A stretch of 33,291 bases of DNA, taken from assembly GCA_016281125.1 (NCBI GenBank), contig JAEEIA010000090.1:1-33291 (forward strand), given 5' to 3'. Shown one piece after another: positions 24,744 through 33,067 of the stretch (position 1 is the stretch's first letter; every line of letters begins with the position of its first letter). The stretch comes from Oscillospiraceae bacterium. GTDB lineage: Bacteria > Bacillota > Clostridia > Oscillospirales > Ruminococcaceae. The notes below the pieces were generated by a model, which did not search any database, was not told the DNA's origin, and saw only the letters and a program-made list of their open reading frames with translations. A program made the translations under genes and the position numbers.

Positions 24744-25307
24744 ATGTCATTCAGGATCAAGCATGAAACAACATGGATGAAGATTGTATCCACGGCTTCC
24801 TGCCTGCTGTTTTTCGGCGTGATTATGAAGTTCTGCCTGATTACAGAGAGCTTCGGGAAGCCGCCCGCATGGCTGATTGCAGTGTTTGTGCTTCTGTTGA
24901 TTCTGCTTGCTGCGGCTTCTGCACTGTATTTTATTGAGCAGGCCGTCGGAACGCGGATTGCCGTTGACAGCGAAACGATCACGGTCAGATACCTGTTCGG
25001 AAAGCGGCGAATCGCGCCGGACAGCATCCGTGATGTGCAGATGGAACGGTACCAACGTGTACGCAGGAAAAAGCATTCCATCGTCTGCAAAAGCGGCGGT
25101 TATCATTTTCTGGAACACCGGCTGCGGATGACGGTTCACATGCTGAATGAGAGGGATCTCGTGCTGACCGATACGGCGATGACGGAAACGGGCGGGATCT
25201 TCGGATCCCTGTTCAGTACAATGGAACCGCTCCCGGATGAGGTGGTTCCGCTTTATCAGGCATACCGGAGCATTCTTTCCATGCTGAACCGGACGCCTGC
25301 AAATTGA
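24744..25307 (+). CDS. Two-TM membrane protein with PH-like cytoplasmic domain
   Basis: 187 aa; AAGGAG precedes the ATG by about 7 bases. There are two hydrophobic helices, at about 12-33 (KIVSTASCLLFFGVIMKFCL) and 42-66 (WLIAVFVLLLILLAAASALYF). Residues about 70-165 form a soluble domain that begins GTRIAVDSETITVRYLFGKR and reads RIAPDSIRDVQMERYQ, the pattern of bacterial PH-like domains. The family function is unknown. It is monocistronic with its own strong promoter and terminator, and lies next to a repeat array shared with the divergent dockerin gene. Confidence 0.75.
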   Translation: MSFRIKHETTWMKIVSTASCLLFFGVIMKFCLITESFGKPPAWLIAVFVLLLILLAAASALYFIEQAVGTRIAVDSETITVRYLFGKRRIAPDSIRDVQMERYQRVRRKKHSIVCKSGGYHFLEHRLRMTVHMLNERDLVLTDTAMTETGGIFGSLFSTMEPLPDEVVPLYQAYRSILSMLNRTPAN

Positions 25308-25314
25308 AAAGCCG

Positions 25315-25403
25315 ACAGCCCGCGTTTTCATTACGGGTAGCGCAGGCTGTAAAAAGATCCCTCACCGGATGAAGCTGTTTCACCCGGCGGGGGATTTGTT
25401 CTT
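25315..25403 (+). terminator. Hairpins and terminator after the 187-aa gene
   Basis: The first hairpin pairs ACAGCC (25315-25320) with GGCTGT (25345-25350). The second pairs ATCCC (25357-25361) with GGGAT (25391-25395) and CCGG (25365-25368) with CCGG (25384-25387), followed by a T-rich run (TTTGTTCTT). The second is the likelier terminator. Confidence 0.55.
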
Positions 25404-25413
25404 GGCCGTTCGT

Positions 25414-25528
25414 CCGCGACAAACGGCGGAGGGCGGCATTTCGTCGCAGACCGGCAACTCAGGTGCCGAAAACGGCAATTCGTCGTGATATACGGCAATT
25501 CGTCGTGAAATATGGCATTTTGTCGGAA
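25414..25528. promoter_or_regulatory. Six-copy 20-bp-period repeat array upstream of the second LRR-transglutaminase gene
   Basis: Copies of GGCAATTCGTCGTGA-like sequence begin at 25414, 25435, 25453 (degenerate), 25474, 25494 and 25514; the 25474 and 25494 copies are identical over 15 bases. The period is 18-21 bases, about two helical turns. The last copy ends just before the -35 box at 25533. Reverse complemented, the unit (TCACGACGAATTGCC) resembles the 4455 repeat (TTCACGACAATTTT). Together with the hairpins before it and the leader after it, this accounts for the gene-free stretch 25308-25717. Confidence 0.65.
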
Positions 25529-25532
25529 AATA

Positions 25533-25561
25533 TTGCGCTGAATGTTTCATTGTGTTATAAT
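25533..25561 (+). promoter_or_regulatory. Promoter of the second LRR-transglutaminase gene
   Basis: -35 TTGCGC (25533-25538), 17-base spacer, -10 TATAAT (25556-25561). The weak -35 with upstream repeats suggests activation. Confidence 0.7.
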
Positions 25562-25564
25562 AAG

Positions 25565-25717
25565 ATTGCAGCTGATATGCATGCTCCAGCCGGCGGATCA
25601 GCATATATTCAGCATTACATCATGTATCGTGACTGCAATATCATCAAAGCAATTTTATTCAATTTTTGCGCTGCGTTCCGGCAGCGAAGAATCTGAACTT
25701 TCAAAGGAGGATCACAC
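25565..25717 (+). promoter_or_regulatory. Structured 150-base leader
   Basis: The leader holds several complementary segments: ATTGCAG (25565-25571) with CTGCAAT (25633-25639), GCTGA-TATGC with GCATA-TCAGC inside it, and CGCTGC/GCAGCG near 25670-25687. No known riboswitch signature was recognised. Confidence 0.35.
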
Positions 25718-27313
25718 ATGAAACACCGCAAGCTCATCGCGCTGTTCACGGCTGCCCTGCTGGGCATTTCCGCTGCTGCATTCCCGCCCTTCGATGCAGC
25801 ACCCTCCGCACTGGTTGCGGAGGCCGCAAGCGAACAAACTTTCATCTCCGGAAACTATGAATACAGCTATGTTCCCGGCGCAGGCACCGCAACATTTGTG
25901 CGGTACAACGGCTCCGGCACCAGCCCCAAACCGGCGTCTTATATTCAGACCCCGGACGGCCAGAAGAAGGTCACAAAAATCGGCAGTTATGCATTCCATA
26001 CGGCATCCGAGCATGGGTGGGCCGCAAAGCCGATCACTTCTGTGACGATTCCCTCCACTGTCACGGAAATCTGTGAAGACGCATTCAGATATTGCAGTTC
26101 CCTGAAAACGGTTTCATTTTCTTCCAAGCTGAAAAAGATCAGACCACGTGCTTTTCAGGGAACAAAGCTGACTGAGGTCGTTCTGCCTGAAACGGTTTCA
26201 TTGATCGGCAATTCTGCATTTTTAGATTGTAAATCGCTGAAAACGGCGACAATTCAAAAGAAAGCAACGATCGAAGAATCCGCCTTTCAGGACTGTACGG
26301 CACTGACTGACATCACACTTCCGTCCGACTGCATCCTTGAAAAATACATCTTTTCAGGCTGTACATCACTGAAAAGAATCAACGGCATCACCCCCTGGAC
26401 GACCATCAACGGTGTGCCGGTAATCACCAGCGATCCGTTCATCAAAGAGCTGCTCGGCTCATTCTTCTCCCAATGTGAAGGTGTCGAATTCGTGGACAAA
26501 CTCTGCACCGCAATCTGCGACTATGTTGTGAAGACAGAAACCACCACGAACAGCAGCGAGGACTGGATGGGTGACGCGGTCAAGGCGCGGCAGCTTCATG
26601 ACTGGCTGATCCGGCACTGCATGTATGAGGATGAGGAAAACGGTGAAACACTGGACGATCCGGAAAACAACACCTATTCCGGCGTGTTCCTCAGCTACAT
26701 GCTGAACGTCCGGGGCACGGGCATCGGTGAAACGGTCTGCGAGGGCTATGCCAAAGCCTATGCGATGCTGCTGCGGGCTGCGGGCATCGAATCCTATGTC
26801 GTTGATGCAGACGCAGCAGAAGCAGGCAAGAAAGGCCATGCATGGAACATTGTGAAGATCAGCGGCAAATACTATCAGTGTGACACCTGCTGGGATGCCG
26901 ACAAATACTGGAAGCAGAGCACCCATGAACTTTACGGAACAGTGTATAAACGCTTTCTGAAAAACAACGCTCAGATGCAGAACCTGCACGGCTCCGGATT
27001 CAAAAAGCCCTATATCCGAGTGGTATATGATTCGCACCCGTATCTCACCTATACACGCGCAGCAGCAGAGAATGCGCTCAGCAAATGCAATTATACATTC
27101 GATGACTCCAACATGGACGGCCTTCTGAATATGAACTGGGATTTCGACAACAAAGCCAATTCCTCCGCAGACAAGGCCACATATCTGTCTGTCTGCCATT
27201 CGCTGGGTTACGAATGGGGCGACGTGCCGGCTTCCGGTATGCAATGCTTCCTGTACAATCTGTTCTACGAATTCAAGATGTCCCCGGCGTATTTCCGCAG
27301 TATTTATCCGTAA
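25718..27313 (+). CDS. Secreted LRR-transglutaminase-like protein (second)
   Basis: 531 aa; AAAGGAGG precedes the ATG. A signal peptide covers residues 1-37 (LIALFTAALLGISAAAF, ending near AEAAS). BspA-type LRRs lie at about 85-225 (KIGSYAF, ITSVTIPSTVTEICEDAFRY, LTEVVLPETVSLIGNSAFLD). The transglutaminase-like core is at about 300-400 with C341 (GETVCEGYAKAYAMLLRAAG), H374 (GHAWNIVKI) and D389 (YYQCDTCWD), a complete triad. The C-terminal 130 residues are Tyr-rich and unassigned; there is no dockerin. Likely secreted or surface protein that crosslinks or cleaves protein amide bonds; the LRRs may bind the partner. It has the same plan as the product of 233-1888, but the sequences are far apart. 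Confidence 0.9.
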   Translation: MKHRKLIALFTAALLGISAAAFPPFDAAPSALVAEAASEQTFISGNYEYSYVPGAGTATFVRYNGSGTSPKPASYIQTPDGQKKVTKIGSYAFHTASEHGWAAKPITSVTIPSTVTEICEDAFRYCSSLKTVSFSSKLKKIRPRAFQGTKLTEVVLPETVSLIGNSAFLDCKSLKTATIQKKATIEESAFQDCTALTDITLPSDCILEKYIFSGCTSLKRINGITPWTTINGVPVITSDPFIKELLGSFFSQCEGVEFVDKLCTAICDYVVKTETTTNSSEDWMGDAVKARQLHDWLIRHCMYEDEENGETLDDPENNTYSGVFLSYMLNVRGTGIGETVCEGYAKAYAMLLRAAGIESYVVDADAAEAGKKGHAWNIVKISGKYYQCDTCWDADKYWKQSTHELYGTVYKRFLKNNAQMQNLHGSGFKKPYIRVVYDSHPYLTYTRAAAENALSKCNYTFDDSNMDGLLNMNWDFDNKANSSADKATYLSVCHSLGYEWGDVPASGMQCFLYNLFYEFKMSPAYFRSIYP

Positions 27314-27336
27314 TCCCTCCGGCTCCGCGCCGGAAA

Positions 27337-27367
27337 AGAGCTGCTGCACTGTGCGTGCAGCAGCTCT
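27337..27367. terminator. Bidirectional terminator
   Basis: A 12-bp perfect stem, AGAGCTGCTGCA (27337-27348) with 27356-27367, between convergent genes. TTTGTT follows on plus and TTTTCC on minus. Confidence 0.9.
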
Positions 27368-27373
27368 GCTTTG

Positions 27374-29860
27374 TTATGCCGGAAAACTGACCTCAAAAGA
27401 GGAAACCTGCTCCCCGTCTACGGTAAAGAGGATGTCACGAACCGCCTTTGCCTCCCCGACTTCAGGGTTATCTGATTCAGATACTGCGATGTGAATGACA
27501 CCGTTTTCACAGTAAGCGCCTGCAACATAGAAACGCTGTGTCGGGTAATCCTTTCCATCCCGCAGTGTGATCTCACCGGAACCGTCATACCTGTTCAGGA
27601 CAACACGCTCCGTGTCGCCGTCAACGCTGACAACCCCGTTTGTACCTTCGATGTTGCTGCAATGCCTGTGATATTCGGATTCCGATACGACTGTGAGCGC
27701 GCCGGTATTCGTATTGCCTTTGCAGTACTGATCATCTCCGTTGATGAACCACATATTTCCGTCTTCATCAAAGGTCGTTCTGAGCAAGCCGCCGAATTTC
27801 CAGTCGGGCGTACTGACCGGAATCTTTGTTCCGTCATCCACATATTTGACCAGCTCATAATATTTGTCGTCAAACTGTTCTTCTTCCGGAATGCCTGTTT
27901 CCGGCTGCCCTGTCGCAAGATGCCACCCGGCCTCATAGACCGCATCACCGGCCACTCTCCATTCTTTTCCGATTATATTGCCGTTCCAGTCATTGAACTC
28001 CCCGGTTTTCAGATTCAGAATTGCATGGAACAGATATCCTTTTGTACTGCCGGTGATGCTTGCACCGCCGCGCAGGAACAGCTTTTCCGGTCTGCCGGAT
28101 GCATCCTTTGCAAGGCTGTACACACCCGAAAACCCAAGATCCTCGATCGGATTGCCTTCGCTGTCCTCGGTCAGCTCCAGCAAAGATGTCCGGCTGCCGT
28201 CCGCATGCAGCTCATACAAAACGCCGTCCTCAAAGATGACCACCATGCCGTCCGTGACAAACAGCTTCGTCCCGTCCGGATTGTCCGGATCATACCGCGG
28301 AACATGCGGCAGTGTGAGCTTTTCATATACGGGCTCGCTGTCGGCTTTGCGGGCGCGGCTGCCGTTGTCAAAATCGTAGATGTATTCATCATCCTCTGCA
28401 ATGGCAACGTGATTGCCCATCGGGCCTGCGTAATAAGTGAAAAAGGGACGGATTTTACCCGTTCCGCCGAGCGCGTTGACCGCTGCGGCTTCCTGCGGTT
28501 CCTCTTTTTCCGTCAGATCGGACTGCGCCTGTTCCGGCGCATAGTTTTCACCGTAATACTGATATGCACCGGTTTCCTTGTTCAGCTGCACAAGCTGTTC
28601 GCCGTTTTTGCCCTCCTTCGGGAGCGTGAAGAGAATCTGCGTTCCGGTATCAAAGAACTCCATGTACGGATAAACGGCCGGATCCGGCATATCACCGCCC
28701 CAGAGCGCTGCCGCAGCAACACTGTAAGAACAGCATCCCGCGGTATTATGCGGCGGATTCAGCGGTTTGCCGTCGGATACTTTCTGAAATTCCGGAGCTA
28801 CGCCGGCCGCTGCCTGAAATTGCAGCGCGCCGTCAAGATAGGTATATACAACCGTGAACAGCTCGCTGTTCTCCTTGCTGAAATAATCATATTCCCATAC
28901 CGGATTTTCAGTATCCGGAATCAGGGGCTCTATCATCGAACATCCGGTTTTCACTGAATCGGGATCCAACGGGCAGGTAGAATATGTGCGTCCTGCGTTA
29001 CTACAGACAAAACTATACAGCGTATCATTGTTTACCGTCCAGTCCATGACGAATGGTGAATCCTGACATGCGTCCATGATCATCCATTCTTCGTCTGGTG
29101 CTGTCAGCGGTGCGCTGTAAATTTGGCCGTTTCTGCGAAAATAGATGGTTTCTTCCTTACCGTCCAAACGGACATCCCCGAAATCGACTGGATGGCAGAT
29201 GCCGTCACCGTTCTTGTCCAGGAACACATACGGCCGCGGTTCTCCGTCGGTCCACGAATCCTCCACATACGCGGAGATGAAATACCAGCCCTCGCAAAGC
29301 TTCTGAATTGCGCACGGCTTCCACGGCACCGCAGAAAATGCAGTTTCATTGCCGTAGCTGTCTGTGACAAACAGCTGTCCGTCGTGATAGAGATAGAGCT
29401 GTTCGCCGTCGGTCAGCAGTCTGCCGTCATAACGGACCTGCTCCATGGCGCCTCCGCCGTTCAATGCAAAACGCAGGTAATATGACGCATCCGCGGACGG
29501 CTCGCCTGTCATAGCTCCCTCAGCGCCGGAGCTCCCGCGTGCAGAGAAATAATAGCTTTCGTCGTCGCGGTAGAGCACAGTGCCGTTGCTGCCGACAAAG
29601 CCACTGATTTCGCCGTGTCCGCCGAGGAGATTCAGCCCGTCGCTCTGATCCCCGCCGGAATCGGTACTCGTCCGCTCGCGGTAGGCGTTATAGCCGATGC
29701 CGCCTGCAACGAGTGCAATGGCTGCTGCAATCGCGCCGATGCCCTTGCTCATCCGGCGGATGGCAGAACGGTTTTTCTGTGCGGGATGATATAAAAAGGC
29801 TTCGTCGACCTTGTCTTTGCTGATGCGGTTCATGATCTTGACATAATTCTGCTCTTTCAT
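27374..29860 (-). CDS. Single-TM partner of the third ECF sigma factor, two-lobed ectodomain
   Basis: 828 aa; the start overlaps the sigma stop by 4 bases (ATGA). The cytoplasmic N-terminus (MKEQNYVKIMNRISKDKVDE, 1-35) matches the pattern of the other ECF partners. The TM helix is at about 39-58 (GIGAIAAAIALVAGGIGY). The ectodomain shows an internal duplication: LNLLGGHGEISGF (about 76) and VNALGGTGKIRPFF (about 459) each begin a lobe of about 370 residues made of short strands (EQLYLYHDGQLFVTD, VIFEDGVLYELHADG), suggestive of two beta-propeller-like units. Inferred anti-sigma/sensor; the ligand is unknown. Similar strand motifs occur in the zinc-ribbon protein at 8763. Confidence 0.82.
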   Translation of the reverse strand: MKEQNYVKIMNRISKDKVDEAFLYHPAQKNRSAIRRMSKGIGAIAAAIALVAGGIGYNAYRERTSTDSGGDQSDGLNLLGGHGEISGFVGSNGTVLYRDDESYYFSARGSSGAEGAMTGEPSADASYYLRFALNGGGAMEQVRYDGRLLTDGEQLYLYHDGQLFVTDSYGNETAFSAVPWKPCAIQKLCEGWYFISAYVEDSWTDGEPRPYVFLDKNGDGICHPVDFGDVRLDGKEETIYFRRNGQIYSAPLTAPDEEWMIMDACQDSPFVMDWTVNNDTLYSFVCSNAGRTYSTCPLDPDSVKTGCSMIEPLIPDTENPVWEYDYFSKENSELFTVVYTYLDGALQFQAAAGVAPEFQKVSDGKPLNPPHNTAGCCSYSVAAAALWGGDMPDPAVYPYMEFFDTGTQILFTLPKEGKNGEQLVQLNKETGAYQYYGENYAPEQAQSDLTEKEEPQEAAAVNALGGTGKIRPFFTYYAGPMGNHVAIAEDDEYIYDFDNGSRARKADSEPVYEKLTLPHVPRYDPDNPDGTKLFVTDGMVVIFEDGVLYELHADGSRTSLLELTEDSEGNPIEDLGFSGVYSLAKDASGRPEKLFLRGGASITGSTKGYLFHAILNLKTGEFNDWNGNIIGKEWRVAGDAVYEAGWHLATGQPETGIPEEEQFDDKYYELVKYVDDGTKIPVSTPDWKFGGLLRTTFDEDGNMWFINGDDQYCKGNTNTGALTVVSESEYHRHCSNIEGTNGVVSVDGDTERVVLNRYDGSGEITLRDGKDYPTQRFYVAGAYCENGVIHIAVSESDNPEVGEAKAVRDILFTVDGEQVSSFEVSFPA

Positions 29861-30423
29861 CGTAAGCCCTCCTTTTCCAGATATGCTTTCAGTGCATTGC
29901 GTGTACGCAGAAGCGTCATTTTGACTTTGCTCTGCCCGACGTCGCAGCGGTCGGCGATCTCCTTGATGCTCAGGTCTGACCAGTATCGCAGCACAAACAT
30001 GACGCGGGCTTCTGCGGGCAGATCATCCAGAAACCGGTCGATCGCATCGCCGATGGCAATGGTATCCAGCACGGATTCCAGCTGATCGGGTGCGGCGAGC
30101 GTGTTTTCGATTTCTGACAGGGCGACTGAAAATTCACCGCCGCCGCGTTTTTGTCTGTGTGCTGCCAGGCGCCGGTTAATGGCGAGATTGCGGGCAATGA
30201 CACTGATATATGCCGCAAGACTGCGCGGCTTTTCCGGCGGAATCGTATCCCAGAGCGTGAGAAGCGCATCGTTCATGCACTCCTCCGCGTCCTCGCGGCT
30301 GCCGAGAATGTTGAGCGCGATGCGGCGGGCAAGTCTGCCGTATTTCTGCTGCGTTCCGGCCAGTGCCGTCTGGTCGCGCCGTGAGAACAATCCGACTAAT
30401 TCGGCATCTGTGAGATTCGGCAT
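29857..30423 (-). CDS. ECF-type RNA polymerase sigma factor (third)
   Basis: 188 aa from MPNLTDAELV (30423), chosen because AAGGAG lies 8 bases upstream and because longer in-frame starts run into the promoter's -35 box. Region 2 is at about 20-90 (YGRLARRIALNILGSREDAEEC, NDALLTLWDTIPP), region 4 at about 125-185 (LSIKEIADRCDVGQSKVKMTLLRTRNALK). It is the first gene of a two-gene operon with the 828-aa partner. It is a paralogue of the sigma factors at 6405 and 21069 and almost identical in length to them. Confidence 0.92.
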   Translation of the reverse strand: MPNLTDAELVGLFSRRDQTALAGTQQKYGRLARRIALNILGSREDAEECMNDALLTLWDTIPPEKPRSLAAYISVIARNLAINRRLAAHRQKRGGGEFSVALSEIENTLAAPDQLESVLDTIAIGDAIDRFLDDLPAEARVMFVLRYWSDLSIKEIADRCDVGQSKVKMTLLRTRNALKAYLEKEGLR

Positions 30424-30514
30424 TCCGTCATCTCCTTCCATGTGGTTTAGAGGTCCTCTATATAATTCGACAACATTCTGAAAGCCCGGGTCACATTTCC
30501 CTCCCCGGAAGGGC

Positions 30515-30543
30515 AGAAAACAGCACCTGCCGCAGCAAGTGCT
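30515..30543 (-). terminator. Terminator-like hairpin in the leader of the third ECF operon
   Basis: On the minus strand, AGCACTTGC pairs with GCAGGTGCT (30522-30530 with 30535-30543, one G-U) over a 4-base loop and is followed by GTTTTCTG. It lies inside the transcribed leader, about 100 bases before the start, so it could attenuate transcription. The rest of the gene-free stretch 30424-30724 holds the two divergent promoters. Confidence 0.4.
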
Positions 30544-30598
30544 TCGTATCTGTATCAAAGTTTCGTCCGAATTTGTTGCATGATTGCGTAATATCAGA

Positions 30599-30627
30599 AT
30601 TATATCACGGAAGAATGAAAAAGTCAA
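30599..30627 (-). promoter_or_regulatory. Promoter of the third ECF operon
   Basis: On the minus strand: -35 TTGACT (30622-30627), 17-base spacer, -10 TATAAT (30599-30604). The leader is about 170 bases. Confidence 0.82.
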
Positions 30628-30647
30628 TCGGAGCGCGCCGGATATGC

Positions 30648-30677
30648 TTGACGGATTGTATCTGTCCGTAGTATAAT
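30648..30677 (+). promoter_or_regulatory. Promoter of the GH3 glycosidase gene
   Basis: -35 TTGACG (30648-30653), 18-base spacer, -10 TATAAT (30672-30677). It is divergent from the ECF promoter, with the two -35 boxes 20 bases apart. Confidence 0.8.
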
Positions 30678-30724
30678 TTCAGTAACAGAATAAACCGCTG
30701 CCGGATACAGAAAGGAGATATCAC

Positions 30725-33058
30725 ATGAATCTGACACCTGACGAACAGATCTATATGGTCAACGGACAGTCGTTCTTCGGTATGGGCGAGCTGCCGGAGA
30801 AGGGCATTCCCCGCATTCAGATGCTGGACGGCGGCACAGGGCTCAACCTGGAGCAGCTGTTCGGCGATATGCTGACAAAGGCGAATCGCCCCGGAAAAGG
30901 GACTGCTGCATTCCGCAGCGTGCTGAATCACTTTTTTGATCCGGATTTCCCGGAAACGGAGGAAGAACGGGAGCTCTATGACTGGCTGTCCTGTCAGCTT
31001 CGGGCATTGATCCCGGAAATGACAGCGCCCGGCTGCTATCCGCCCGGCATGATGCTCGGTGCCACATGGGATCCGGAAACCGTTTTTGAAGTCGGTCAGG
31101 CGCTTGGGCATGAGGCGCGCGCTTACGGCGTGCATGTACTGCTCGGAACGCCGAATATCAATCTGCACCGCGACCTCAGAGCAGGCCGCCTGTTTGAAGG
31201 ATACTCCGAGGATCCGTATCTGATCTCGCAGCTGGCGCCCGCGCTTGTACAGGGCGTGCAGTCGCAGGGGGTTGCCGCCAATGTCAAGCATTTTGCCGCC
31301 AACAATCAGGAAACGAACCGGCAGGGCATCAATGAAACGATTCCGGAACGCGCCCTGCACGAGCTCTATCTGCCGGGATTTGAAGCCTGCGTCAAAGCCG
31401 GATGCGCGACTGTCATGGCGGCTTACAATCAGATCAACGGCGTACCGTGTACCGAAAACAAATGGCTCCTGACGGAGCTTCTCCGTGATGAATGGGGCTT
31501 TGACGGCCTTGTCATGAGTGACTGGTATGCAGTGTATCATCCGGCAGCGGCGGTCAATGCAGGCTGCGATGTGAATATGCCGGGGCCTGTTTCCTCTGAA
31601 CCGCTGACACATGCCCTGGCAGACGGTTCTCTCGATCCGGAAAAGCTGGCTGCATCCGCGGAACGCGATGCTGCGCTTGCACGCAGATATGTACTGCCCC
31701 CGACGGGGCACATCGACCGCGAACTGACCGACCGCGCTGCCTACAAAGCCGCAGCGGAGGGAACTGTCATGCTCCGGAATGTGCGATGCAGCAATGATCC
31801 GGCGCATCCGCAGAAATGCTGTCCGCTTCCGGCATCCGCAAGAATCGCGCTGACCGGTACGCACAGCGGTGACCTGCTTGTCTGCGGCGGGGGCAGTGCA
31901 TGCGTCTGGACTGACCGCAATACCTCCCTGCTGACAGAGCTCCGCAAGCGGTTTGCGGATGCCGGAACCGGCCTGTATGAAAATGCCGACACACTGATCT
32001 ATGTGCTCTGTGTTCCCGGACAGGAGGGCAATGACCGCAAAACGCTCTGTGCGGATCCGGCGGAGCAGGCGCGTATCCGCAAACTGAGCGATTATGCGAA
32101 ACAGAACAAAATGCGAACGGTGCTGATCATCAATGCAGCGGGGCCGGTTACAAATCCGGCAATCGGATACTGGGATGCAGCGTTCTGGGTTTCACTGCCG
32201 GGGATGCAGGGTGCAGCCGCAATCGCAGATATTCTCTGCGGAAACGTCAACCCTTCCGGCCGGCTGCCGCTGACCGTCCCGTACAGCGAGGAGGATATGC
32301 CGACATTTCTGAATTTCCCCGGCGACGGCATGAACGTGAACTACGGCGAGGGCGTTTTTGTCGGCTACCGCTATTATGCCACACGTCTGCACCGGAATCC
32401 GGATGCCGACTTTGCTTCCGTGTATTTTGGATACGGTCTGTCTTATTCCACGTTTGCGGTGCGGAATCTGCGTGTGGAGCGCGGTGACATTGCAAACGGG
32501 CTTGATCTGCTTGCGGACGTTGAAAACACCGGGGAAGCCGCGGGAAAAACCGTGGTTCAGGTCTATGTACACGATCCGGTTTCCGCGCTGACAAAGCCGG
32601 TCTGTACGCTCTGCGCGTTCCGGAAGGTCTATGCGGAACCGCATCAGACGGTCACCGTTCGTCTGCATGCTGACCGCCGTGCCTTTGAGAGCTGGGATGC
32701 CGATCTGCACACATGGACGCTGGAGGACGGCATCTATATTCTCAATGCAACCGTTGAATCACCGGACAAAATCGACTGGCATAACCGTGCTGATCTCACG
32801 CTGCGCAGTGATGCGGAATCACCTTACAGCTGGGGCGCGAATACGAGCATCAAGGAAATCTATGAAACCCCTGCGCTGAACGCAGCCCTCCGCCGGTTCA
32901 TGGACGAAAACGGGCTTGCATGGGAGAATGTGCTTACGACATATGAATACACCGCCAAGGACAGCGTCAGCCTGATGCTGAAAAACGCCGGATGCTCCGA
33001 TGAAGCATTTGCGGAATTCACGGATATTCTGCGGCAGATGCGGCATCTGAAACCGTGA
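30725..33058 (+). CDS. Cytoplasmic glycoside hydrolase family 3 (beta-glucosidase-like)
   Basis: 777 aa; AAAGGAG precedes the ATG, and there is no signal peptide. The family 3 barrel covers about 1-310 with substrate-binding KHFAANNQE and the nucleophile D266 in GLVMSDWYA. The second alpha/beta domain is at about 335-560 (GTVMLRN, NPSGRLPLTVPY, GEGVFVGYRYY). A fibronectin-III-like domain is at about 580-670 (VRNLRVERGD, NTGEAAGKTVVQVYV), and a C-terminal extension of about 100 residues follows. Family members remove terminal beta-linked glucose, xylose or similar sugars from oligosaccharides. Being cytoplasmic, it probably finishes imported oligosaccharides. The exact specificity cannot be read from sequence. 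Monocistronic. Confidence 0.93.
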   Translation: MNLTPDEQIYMVNGQSFFGMGELPEKGIPRIQMLDGGTGLNLEQLFGDMLTKANRPGKGTAAFRSVLNHFFDPDFPETEEERELYDWLSCQLRALIPEMTAPGCYPPGMMLGATWDPETVFEVGQALGHEARAYGVHVLLGTPNINLHRDLRAGRLFEGYSEDPYLISQLAPALVQGVQSQGVAANVKHFAANNQETNRQGINETIPERALHELYLPGFEACVKAGCATVMAAYNQINGVPCTENKWLLTELLRDEWGFDGLVMSDWYAVYHPAAAVNAGCDVNMPGPVSSEPLTHALADGSLDPEKLAASAERDAALARRYVLPPTGHIDRELTDRAAYKAAAEGTVMLRNVRCSNDPAHPQKCCPLPASARIALTGTHSGDLLVCGGGSACVWTDRNTSLLTELRKRFADAGTGLYENADTLIYVLCVPGQEGNDRKTLCADPAEQARIRKLSDYAKQNKMRTVLIINAAGPVTNPAIGYWDAAFWVSLPGMQGAAAIADILCGNVNPSGRLPLTVPYSEEDMPTFLNFPGDGMNVNYGEGVFVGYRYYATRLHRNPDADFASVYFGYGLSYSTFAVRNLRVERGDIANGLDLLADVENTGEAAGKTVVQVYVHDPVSALTKPVCTLCAFRKVYAEPHQTVTVRLHADRRAFESWDADLHTWTLEDGIYILNATVESPDKIDWHNRADLTLRSDAESPYSWGANTSIKEIYETPALNAALRRFMDENGLAWENVLTTYEYTAKDSVSLMLKNAGCSDEAFAEFTDILRQMRHLKP

Positions 33059-33067
33059 CTGCCGATA

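Noticed and set aside
25414-25528. CRISPR-like array
   Set aside because: Units are about 12-15 bases with only 5-6 bases between them and vary in sequence; no cas genes. Spacing fits protein binding sites.
30424-30627. 68-codon N-terminal extension of the third sigma factor
   Set aside because: The first codon falls in the -35 box of the operon promoter, and the internal start at 30423 has a good ribosome site and aligns with its paralogues.
30605-31864. 419-codon frame antisense to the GH3 gene
   Set aside because: The opposite strand is a full, motif-complete GH3 enzyme; this frame has no family features and runs into the divergent promoters.
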